64,000 nt of DNA from Carposina sasakii (lineage: Eukaryota > Arthropoda > Insecta > Lepidoptera > Carposinidae). The notes below the pieces were generated by a model that was given only the letters and a program-made list of their open reading frames with translations, had not been told where the DNA came from and made no database searches. The first letter of the stretch is position 1; each line of letters begins with the position of its first letter. A program made the position numbers and the translations under genes. The DNA lies in the NCBI GenBank assembly GCA_014607495.2, contig CP053175.1:2542001-2606000 (forward strand), read 5' to 3'. Shown here piece by piece: positions 31,401 through 43,400 of this stretch.

Positions 31401-34400
31401 ATATACCACAAAGGTACTGTACGTGCTAAAATTCCTCAAGGCTTCACTAGAATACATCAGCTGCATCTCGTTTCCTGTATGTCGTGTCGAAAAAGTAACT
31501 CGGATCTTTCCATATAATTTTAAATTAAATTTAGGAAAGTTTATAAGAGTGAACGTTTGTTTTGTTAGTTACACTTTTAAGAGTTCACCATAACTAGTGA
31601 ACAGATTTTGATTAAAACTTAGCTGTTATGATATATATTTTAAGCATCGGAATAACACAAGCTATAAACGAGCTAGTTAACATTAAACGTAGTTTTTCTC
31701 ATAATGGCCAATTAGTAACACTTTACAAATGCAATGAAGGTTTAATCCAGAGGTTCCCAAACTTTTTTACTCATAGACCCCTTTTAAAAGATAACTGGTT
31801 CTGGTAGACCCCCTACAGGCCTATACCACATACAAATCAATTGTGAACCTCCATTTTTTCACATCAACGTAGACCCCCACCGAGTCTCCTGTGGACCCCT
31901 GGGGGTCCACCTGGACCACTTTGGGAACCACTGGTTTAATCAATCAACAAAACAAATGAAATTGCTAACAGCTAACGTATTTACGAAACTACTGACATAG
32001 AAAAGTATTTGCCATGTATTTTTCTGTTACTAAGGTGTGTTAGAGAGTATGGCGATGTTTATGACAAAATCATTTTTTTCTTGAAGCAATTTTTCCATCG
32101 CCATACTCGTTAGTTAATGTTATTAAGAACTATTCAAACATCACAAAAATCACTACATATTATAAAACGAAGTAGCTTCCCGTTGTCTGTTCCTATGTAT
32201 GCTTAGATCTTTAAAACTACGCAACGGATATTTATGCGGTTTTTTTAATAGATAGAGTGATTCAATAACTAGGGACCCGCCCCGGCTTCGCGTGGGTGTA
32301 ATGCACATTTTTGCAGCTAGTACTAAGTACCGGCGCGGGCGTTACGCGGTGTAATATACTCGTAATATTCGCTGCTACATAACAGTAATGTGATGATGAT
32401 CTCCGGTGTGTTAGAGATATTATAGTGCACAATGCGCAAACACAGATGATACTCTCATAGTCCGATGGGACGGAAAGCCGACACGACCGGAGAGAGATCA
32501 GGCGCAGGATCAACGGTTTTACGTGCTTTCCGAGGCACGAGCTAAGTGACAATTTTACAACATTAAAATCTGTACCTACATGAGATAAATTCATTGGTAC
32601 AGGCCCGTGACTGGGATCGAACTTACGCCTCCCGCTTGGAAGGTGCACGTCTTAACCATTGGGCTATCGCCGCTTAACAGTAATGTATGTATTTATTTGC
32701 AGAGGGCAGAAACTGCCTGTTTCAAAGAGGAGAGAGACGTGCTTGTCTACGGCGACCGGCGATGGATCACTAACTTGCATTATGCCTTCCAGGATGACAA
32801 TAATTTGGTGAGTCACATTTGTTTTTTTAGGGTTTCTTAGTCAAAGAAGAAAAAAACGGGATTTAGTTACTAGATTTCCGCTGTTTGTTGGTCTGGACTG
32901 TTTAAATTTTCACAGATGATGCCTTTGTCACTATTACTGTATTTATTATAAACCAAATAAATATAATAAGCACAATACACACTAAAGCCGCCTGCACAAT
33001 TGTTTTAGAATGTGCACTAAATTCTGAGCATAGTTTCAAAGCCTTTAATTCTTATTCTTTATTGCACACACACAAAAAATGTAACTATAAATTACAAGAT
33101 AAAAGAAGGGATACATGTACCATGGCAAGCTTATCTCTATAAGAGATCTCTTCCAGCAAGCCAAGCAAATTAGGAGAAACATTTAACAAATATACGATAA
33201 TATGTGCAATTAAACTAATTCTAAGAACTACATTGAAAAAAAAATGAAGAGAAGCGCTTTCGCGTTGTTTTCCTAATAGCTAAGGGCGATATATACATAA
33301 CTGCGGTAGCGAGCATGGCGTTTTAATTCACGCGGGGTCTTATCGCTAATTTTGACGTTTCGTGTGACTATATATCAATTCAATTACCGATTCAGTGTTG
33401 AACGTAATAAAGTTAATTTTACTTTCGCAATGGTAGCACCACTTCCACGAGTTGTCCAAAAGACGCGTCGCGCGCGGGTTCCGAATCTCTGTCATTGCCA
33501 TGCATTTGGTGACTGGAAACACCCGCGCGCTTGATAAAAAAAAACCCGCGTCGTGTTTTTGCCATGCTACCGGTGCTGATATGCTACGAGTATCTGACGC
33601 TTGGAAAAATCAGCCCTGAGTAATTTATATCATATATATTATTGTGTTGACAGTACCTAGTAATGGACTACTACTGCGGAGGCGATCTACTCACACTCCT
33701 CTCCAAGTTCGAGGACCGTTTACCGGAGGACATGGCTCGCTTCTATCTGGCCGAGATGGTGCTGGCACTGCACAGTGTGCACGAGCTGCGATACGTGCAT
33801 CGGTAAGTGTGAAATAGTGGACATGTGCTGAGGTGAGTGTGAACTAGTGGACATGTGCTGAGGTGAGTGTGAACTAGTGGACATGTGCTGAGGGGAGTGT
33901 GAACTAGTGGACATGTGCTGAGGGGAGTGTGAACTAGTGGACATGTGCTGAGGGGAGTGTGAACTAGTGGACATGTGCTGAGGGGAGTGTGAACTAGTGG
34001 ACATGTGCTGAGGGGAGTGTGAACTAGTGGATACGTGCTGAGGGGAGTGTAAATTAGTGGATACGTGCCACGGCCACCAGATATTATCGAAGGCACCTGA
34101 AATGTCGGGAAAAATGCCAACATAGCAAGAACATAGTTCGATTGCGCTTTTTCTACTATTTTTCTAACGCAGATACCGGCATCTACGGTAGACCTGTCGA
34201 CACAGAAACCGAACAGCAAAGAATTAAACTTTGGACCACCAGGTAATAGACGTGGGACTACTAAACGTTCCAAGAGCTTGCCTAGAGATGGTAATAAAGA
34301 TATTAAACGATAAGCCTTAGGGTCCTCGCGGGGCTTACTACCTGCTTTTGGTATTAGTTTGGCAATAGCTCTTCGCCAAATTTCAGGAAAAGTACCTTCC

Positions 34401-37400
34401 AATATACAACTGGCAAAAACAGTGGATTTCAGAACTCGCAACCTTGCAAGCTTCTTTTATCATTCTGTTTGAGATTTTATCTTCACCTGATGTTTTATTT
34501 GTTGGCAATTCACTAACAACTAACGAAGGAGTATCAGAGATAGGGGCCGTAGGGACTTGCCAAGATGCTGAACGATCTTGTCTGTGGTAGTTTTTGTCAT
34601 CCTACGCACGATCATCAGGTAAAAGAGTGTTTAAAAGAGTGTCAGCTGTATCAGTTTGAGTGTGAACTAGGGGATATGTGCTGAGGAAGAGTGTGAATTA
34701 GTGGATATGTGTTGAAGGGAGTGTGAACTAGTGGATCTGTGCTGAGGGGAGTGTGAACTAGTGGATATGTGCTGTAATGAGTGTGAGCTATTAGATATGT
34801 GCTGAGGTAAGTGTGAACTAGTGGATATGTGTTGAGGTCTGTGTGAACTAGTGGATAGGTATGTGCTGAGGTGAGTGTGAACTATAGTCGGAACAAGGCA
34901 TTTGTTATACGGCCGGCTGCCTGCCTCACGCCAACCTTCTTTGGGTATAGCTAAAAAATATTTTTTTGAAAATCCGTACCTGAATTAAATTCAGTGGTAC
35001 AGGTCCGTGACTGGGATCGAACCCACACCTTCCGACTGCAAGGCACACGTCTAACCTAACCTAACCACTAGGCTACCACCGCTATTTGGTTGGCTATCGA
35101 TAGTATTTTACTAAAATCGATACATTTGGTTTTGTCTTCAATTATTGATGTCCAATATCGATCGGTAACACTATAGCACATCTCTGGTGGAAAGGTAGCC
35201 TTAATAAAGATTGTTTCTTCCAGTGACATCAAGCCGGACAATGTATTGTTGGACGCGAGCGGACACATTCGATTGGCTGACTTCGGATCTTGTTTGCGAT
35301 TGGGCGATGATGGGAAGGTAAGATTTAATTAATTACATTAATTTGATAAGTATTGATCCTGCAGGTCTGGCTTACGTATTTAATCTCTATTATCTGGTTC
35401 TTACGTATTTAATAGTCCTGTGCTGATGCGGAGCTTCACTAGAATACATCAGCTGCATCTCCTTCCGTGCATGTCGTAAGAGTCGACTAAGGAACTCAGA
35501 TGTTAACCTAAATAGCATTATTCTATTTAAAATAGTAAGAATTTTGTTTGAAACCGTTTAATTTTTCAGGTTCAAAGCAACGTAGCAGTTGGTACGCCCG
35601 ATTATATTTCGCCTGAAATTTTAAGGGTAAGTTTTCTATAAAAGATGCAGATTTCAGAGTTGGTTCCATAGTAAAAGTTGTTTCTTTTTACCTACCTAGT
35701 CTCGTGATACCCTCAAAATTAGGGATCTGTTGAAACTTTTTGTAATAACCCATGTAGGTCACTCAATCACTGTCTATAATATTCACAATGATATTTTTTA
35801 TTACTTCTATGGACCCAAAGTCAACCTTACATGGCCGTGGTGCACCCTGCTATTTAACGGACGAGGCTCTGACGATAAGTAGCTTATCGGTTCATCCTTT
35901 ATCACATGGGACTTAATAGGCAAACAGGTGTAAAGTGGGTGTGTAATTTGCGGTACTGACCTCGCGGCTCGGCAAGTGAATTTTTGTGTGTGACAAACTG
36001 ACCTACCCAATCAGAACTATAGTGGACTGAATGAACCTAAACCCTACGATAAATTCCGCGCGGAAGAAGAAAGAAGAGAAAACACCTGAATCCCTAAACA
36101 TTGTATATTTCTATAACTTGCCAGGCGATGGAGGACGGGCAAGGCCGCTACGGGCCGGAGTGCGACTGGTGGTCGCTCGGGGTATGCATGTACGAGATGG
36201 TGTTCGGGGAGACGCCGTTCTACGCGGAGTCGCTGGTGGAGACCTACGGCAAGATCATGAGCCATGCGCGCTGCTTCCAGTGTCCGCCGCCCGGCCGGCA
36301 TCAGGTTAGTGTGCTATGTGGATATCATGAGGCGTGTAGGGTGTTAATCATGACTCATGTTAGTTATGGCTCTGAAACCATATTAATCATGACTCATGAG
36401 ATCAACCACGTAATCATTATTAACCTCATGAGCCTAAATTAATCATAAATCATGATCTGTGTAAATAATTAATTATGAACCATGATAGTCTGTCTACATT
36501 ATATCGAAGTCCTTCAGAGACAGGCACAGTTTAACGACGAAAGTTTTTTAACACATTATAGGTTCTTTGTTTTTTTTACCTATCCTACCATCGAATCTAT
36601 CGATGATTTTTTAAGTGTGAAAATGTATGTTATTTTGCTATTGCATTGCATATTTGTTATGACCTTCTATTAGAATAAAAATATGTTATGACCTTCTATT
36701 AGAATAAAAATTAATTTAATTTTGCAGGTGTCAGACGAAGCGATAGATCTAATTCGAAAGCTGATATGTGCTTCTGAAGACAGGCTTGGACGGAATGGCC
36801 TTTCAGATTTTAAGGTATGTTAATCCAATGATATTCTAGTACAGGTCTGCCCACAATACGGCCCGCATAAGCCCCTTCATCCGGCCCGCGACGACATCCA
36901 TTGATATTCGTTCAGTAAAAATGGTCCAAAATTCGATCTAACTAAATACTTGACTGCAAGAGCGGTCCGTGTATGTTGATCACTAGGTAACTGCTCGAGC
37001 AGTAGCGTGTATTATATTTTAATAGTGCTACTTTAAATCGTTGCTATTTGGTATTTTGGAATTTCTTTTGGCCCGCTACGGTTACAAAAGTACTAAATTT
37101 GGCCCTTCACAAAATTATCTTGGACACCCCTGTTCTAGTAAATGCAGATTCATCAAAAGGCAGATAGTTACTCATAAATAAATTTGACGCTGTATTACTC
37201 TAAAACTTGACTGGAGATAGAGACAGCATAAAATTTATTTATAACTTGCCTATTAGTAAAATTCCCCTAATGTGCTCTGGCTAAGATAAATGAAGAATGT
37301 CAGTATGTTCGTCTAATGACCTGAAACTTTATGATCGTGTAACTTTAAATTGAGCAAGTAGTTTTTCTGCTATGAGCATTTTAGTTTTATTTTTATAACG

Positions 37401-40400
37401 TAGGGTTTTGTAGCGGTGCCATCTATCGGATGGAGGAGAGAACCACAATCAAATGCAAAGTTCTAGAACGAGATATCGAAGTTTCTCACAATGATGAATG
37501 ATATATATATATATATACATGGGTCAAACAACGACTAGTGGCCCGGTGTGGCCGCAAGCGCTTCCCTTTTCACCATCTCCATAGTTTACAATTACAGTAC
37601 TGCGTGATGTCACAGCCAGAGATGAATTATTAACAATTTGTCACAGATTTTTTACACCTAACCTCACTATGGTAAACGTGGCCGTGCAATCTCCTTAGCT
37701 GTCCTACAGTTCTGTGGGGCAAACACGAACCTCTCGATAGTCCGTAACGCCATCGTCACACTGTCATATTTTATAGATTTTGCTTGCGAGTCGATAGCGT
37801 TACGGCGCGTAAAAAGGCTCGTGCTCACCCTACTGGCTTCCCCCATACGCATGTTATCTATGTATGTATGTGTGTACAGAAGCACCCGTGGTTCGCCGGA
37901 CTGGACTGGGACAACGTCCGCGAGATGACGGCGCCGTTTGTTCCCGACGTGTCGAGTCCCACCGACACCTCCAACTTCGATGTCGACGACACGGACATTA
38001 GGTAACATTAACAATAGGGTCGATTCCGGCGGTCACACTTAAACCGAAACATAATCTTAGTCAGCTCTATCTCTCTCCGTCCTTAACATAAATGGCTGAG
38101 ATAGAAAAGGACAGGTAGGACTAATTTTACGTTTAGGTTTAAGTGTGACTGCCGGAATCCGACCAAATAAGCTAGCTTATGTGTTATTCTGACGTGTAAC
38201 CTATATTACTGAAAATTTGCATCCAAATCCGTTCAGTAGTTTTTATGTTAAAGAGTATAGTTTATGTATATTATACATAAACACACATACATCCATTTTC
38301 CATCGTGAAACTTGGAGGGTGTGTTCTTTGAATGACGTAGGTCAGATAAGAAACATTTTCCCAAAAGTGTTTTGTGAAGGAATAAAAAAAAACACATCCT
38401 CAAAATCTTTGGAATTTATTTATTTATGTAATACACAGACTTGACGGCATTACAGCAATACCAAGGTGCCGTAAGGTTTAGGAAAAACAAAATTGATATT
38501 AGTAGATAAGATTGCATCATTGCTTTTGCTGATTATGACAGTTCAGTTGTTAAACTTGACTATACCTTCGTAGGTTATCGGAAGCGCTGCCCCCTCCATC
38601 GGCATCGTCAGCATTCTCCGGCCTGCACCTGCCGTTCATCGGGTTCACCTTCACGGCAGACTCACGCCTGTCTGACCAGCCGTTAAGTCCGGCCAAGAAT
38701 GCTACTAGTCAGGTAAATATGCCGAGAACCACCACTAGTCAGGTAAATATGCCAAGAACCACCACTAGTCAGGTAATATGCCAAGAATCACCACTAGTCA
38801 GGTAAATATGCCGAGAACCACCACTAGTCAGGTAAATATGCCGAGAACCACCACTAGTCAGGTAAATATGCCAAGAACCACCACTAGTCAGGTAAATATG
38901 CCAAGAACCACCACTAGTCAGGTAAATATGCCGAGAACCACCACTAGTCAGGTAAATATGCCAAGAACCACCACTAGTCAGGTAGATATGCCAAGAATGT
39001 CATCATCTTCCTGCACTTCCCATTATTTATGGGGTCGGCGCAATATAGTTTCTTTACACTCTTACGTTTGTTTTACGGCCGGCTGCCTACCTGACGCCAA
39101 CCCTCCTTGGGTATAAGCTAACTGGCAATTATCTATACATATAATAAAAATGTAACGGATCGCTGTCTGTACATGGAAGATATATGAGAAAAAATATTAT
39201 AGGAGACCTTTATCAACGCAATAGAACCCAAAACAATGATTTTTGGAATTTTTGTCTGTTTGTCGGTTTGTCAGTGCGTTTGTGCACGCTAATCTCAGAA
39301 ACGGCTGAACCGATTTCGATGCAGTTTTCAGGAATATATTGTGACAGGTCCCACTTTACATATAGGCTACTTTTTATCCCGGGAAAATGTTTTATCCCGG
39401 TTAATTTCGACATTTTGGTTTTCATGCAGTCCACGCGGACGGAGTCGCGGGCGTCCACTATCTCTCCTACAACACAAAACAACATAAAAATCCGTGGATG
39501 AAATTCAGTGGTACGTTCCCGTGACTGGGAACTAACCTACGCCTTCCCAATAGAAACCGTAGTCTTAACCATTGGGCTATCACTGGTTATTATAATTAAT
39601 AGGTCGCTATTATAATCCTTACCAATTTATACATAAATACGAAAGTAAGTTGTAAGCGCCAAAATTACTATATCATTATTACTGGAATGAAAATTAACAA
39701 TTGAAATGACTTTTTATCACGGGAATTTTTTTTTTATCCCGGATAATATCGCCATTTTGTTTTTTCTGCAGTCCACGCGGACTGAATCGCGAGTGTGGCG
39801 TCCACTAATAATAAGTACCGTAATGTTCCCACAGGCGCCGTCAAGTGCCGGTGACCGGGCGGCTCTCAAAGCGTTGGAGAGAGAGAACGCGCTCCTAGCA
39901 CAGACTATAGCGGAGTTGAGAGCGGGGGGCGTGGCCTTGGACGAAGGCAGTGGTAAGTACATTATAGATTTACATCGTCATCGTAAGCCTGTTGCAGTCC
40001 ACTGCTGGACGTAGGCCTCCCCCAGAGCACGGCACACGGCTTATATATCTCATAGATTTTATATATCTCAGTTTATTTATAAAGATTTGCATACATAAAA
40101 TCACAAAATAACAGCCACGTTTAGAAAAGTGGTGATAGATTTAAATGATAAGTGACAATTTGCTAGTTTAAAATATGGGATGAGAATGGGAATTGCTTAT
40201 GATTTTTACATTGTCGTTTTTTTGTAAAGTCATCTAATTCTCCTATAATTATATAAAATTCTCGTGTCGCGGTGTTTGTTACCAAACTCCTCCGAAACGG
40301 CTTGACCGATTTTTATAAAATTGTATATGTATGGATATTCAGTAGGTAGGTCGGCCTCTGAGAATTAGGTTATAAAGTATTTTTTTATACCCCTTCAACG

Positions 40401-43400
40401 CAATAAGTGAACATCCACGCGAGCGGAGCCGCGAGCAAAAACTAGTTTACTTATATAATTTAAGGCATATTTTAAGTCTAACCGCACGCAAGTTAATTGC
40501 ATTCATTGTCAGTGTCAAAAAAGTATAAATGTGTATTGTTACAGAGGAACAAATAAATCTGAAAGAGGAGGTGGCAGCACTGTCTAAACGAAATGCGGAG
40601 TTGGAGAGTCAAATGAGGATCTTTGAGCAGATCGGCACAGAAGTAGCTCAGGTATGAATATTTATAAACATACCGGGTAGTTTTATACACAAAAAGGGAT
40701 GGGAGGATGGTAAATTCGCCGCCAGAGGCGCTGGTGTAGTGAGAGGTTTATAATTTTAGTTTATCCCGAAGGCTTTGACAGCTATATTAAAAAAAACCCC
40801 ACGCTACAGTGGCGCCAACTTGTGAAATTAAATTATAATTTCGAAAAAGCCGTGATAGTAAACATTAGCACGCTCATACTTGTAAGATGTGAGTGTTTTT
40901 TTTTACTTTTTTCGTGTTATTCCTATGCTGCTCTGGGAGTGAAAAAAAAAACGTATAATACTACAGCTGCTTCTCTTCCCGGGCATACTGTACAAGTCAG
41001 TAGAGGGACAAGAGGTCTTGGTGTTTTGTAGGCGATGGGCTGACCACCTGTCACTACTAACCGAACTTGTACATCTCAACTATACCCTCAAAATTGGTCA
41101 GAAGTGGCACCATGTGGTCCTATCGGCCCTTGGTGCTCTGCCTACCCCGTAAGGGATAAAGGCGTGATTATATGTATGTTTTTCATGTTAACATACCTCT
41201 TAAAAAGTTCAGTTTTGTCATTTGTGTTATTGATGGTAGTAAATGTGCCTATTTGAAAACGTAATTTGTATTTTTTGGATTCTTTCTACTTATAAATAAA
41301 ATAAGGCAGAGAATAGTATTGTACTTCTTTCCAGTCAATACCGTCGACTCCCCAAGAGATGGCAGCACGTATAAAGGATCTAGAAATATACGTGAACGCC
41401 ATTAACATGGAGAAAGAGGAACTGATCAAAGAGAAGATGGATTACCAGGAGAAGATGAAGTTGCAGGTAAGTTCTTTCTGCCTTTATCTCATCATTTTCC
41501 TTCCCTTATCCCATTGTTTATGGGTCGGCACAATATGGTTTCTTTCGAAACTCACATTGCTAAAGATTTGGCATTTGTTTTACGGCCCTGTTCCCATCTA
41601 TCTATCTACAAGGTGTTTGTGACAGCCAGGCAAATACTGAGATACTGAACAAGTACCATTGTTTTGAGTTATACGACAGTGTTATTACTCGGAGGAAATT
41701 AATTTTTGATTTGATTATACGCAATGTTTGCTTTCCGCGCCAATTGTATCGGGCAATCCTGTGACTAGTTAAATAAGCTTATTGGTTATTTTGTGATACA
41801 TTGCTGTTTTTTGGATCACTTGTGTGTGACTCTCCTTTGGGTTTGATCATTTAATTGGAAATTACATTGTATTAGGCGTTACAATTCGGAAGTTCAAACA
41901 TTGTAGTTAGTGCAAGTGCCTGTTTTCGCAGTTATGAGTTATCAGATCCGAGGGTCAGTGGAGGGTGTAGGGCCCGGTGGTGGGCGCACCCATAGTGAAC
42001 ATTTAATTGAACTTTTTTAAAAGCATTTTTTTTAAAATCCTCCAAACGTTAAAATTTTATTTTTAAGTTATTATTTAAGGCCTACTTAAACGAACCACAC
42101 TATTTTCCCCTCAAAAAATGAAAAAAAAAAGTCGGAAAATTTTTAGAATTTTCCTGCGAAAATTTTCACTGGTTTTCATCTCAGACTCATGGTCTGAAGT
42201 CACCATATCAATATTTGCCTGACTGTCACAACCACCCTGTATGTCTATTTAATATCTTCTGTCTATACATAGTACAATAAAACTGTAGTGTCAAACTAAT
42301 CGCTATTTGTGCACGCTGTTAGAAACGAAACCGATTTGGACGCAATTTTAGGGAATTTATTGTGATGGTGTGATACATCACTTAACGTTTAGTGTTTTTT
42401 GTAATGCGATAGCGAAAATTGTACAATATTCACATTGCAATGTCAAATTCCTTTTTGGTTTCTTTTACGAATTATGCATTTTATAAGCAATCAATGAAAA
42501 TTGTAAAATTTTTACTATCGCATTGCTATAGATAAGGACGCTAATATGGGGCCCGTTATTTCCCAGGATAAAGAGCTAAAGGACGCGCTGTCACAATGCA
42601 AGCTCGCTATGACGGAGTACAACGAGGTGTCTGAGAGATTAGCCGAGTTGAGGCAGCAGAAACAGAAGCTATCGAGACAGGTATGTCATCATCAATGATC
42701 GGATTAGGTAGTGCTTTCTTTTTTTCCGTCGCCAAGAACTCTCATTTACTAGAACGAGAAAAACGCTGAAACTTCATTTTGTAAGGGTATAGACAACGAA
42801 GATAATTAAGGATGTGCTCTATACGTTAAAATATATCGAAATTAATGAAAATGTCGATATATAAAGCTATGCCAATTCATCACTGAATAACTAGAAGAAG
42901 TTACGTGCCCCTTAGATAGTAAGAGTTTGTTTCAATGCCCGTGCCCATTATCAGAATCGGCAACTTGCGTACATTAACGTTAAGACAATCACTACATATT
43001 ATAAAACAAAGTCGCTTGCCGCTGTCTGTCCGTCCCTATGTATGCTTAGATTTTCAAACTAGGGAACGGATTTTGATGCGATTTTTTTGATAGAGTAATT
43101 CACGAGGAAGGTTTATATGTATAGTATCAGCACTGCACCTGTGCGAAGCCGGGGCGGGTCGCTAGTAAAGTATAAATCTCCATGACATACGTTTGCATAC
43201 CGTGTGTAACTGTGTATGTATATATTAATAAGTTACTCGTAACAACACCGTTTCGCTTCTAACAGTAGCCACTAAAATCTAGCTAACTAAAATGCCGATA
43301 AGTAACGGGCGCCGCTGACCTTTAGATGATGCCATACCGATTAACTGAAATAAATAATCTGCCTATTCGCCAGAGCCAGGATCCTCCTTTGAAATTGAGT

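Noticed and set aside
32595..32674. tRNA gene on the minus strand
   Set aside because: A and B boxes are present, but the sequence continues into a SINE body with a tail and a target duplication, and no clean cloverleaf is evident.
33720..34004. Minus-strand ORF made of repeated [10 protein letters not shown]
   Set aside because: It is a translation of the 30-bp minisatellite and has no independent support.
36044..36309. ORFs over gek exon 9 on the other strand and in another frame
   Set aside because: GC-rich shadows of the kinase exon.
37500..37518. (TA)n run as a regulatory site
   Set aside because: A simple microsatellite within an intron with nothing else around it.
38778..39116. [13 protein letters not shown] repeat as a separate gene
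   Set aside because: It is the exon 12 donor array read through. It may add codons to gek but is not a gene.
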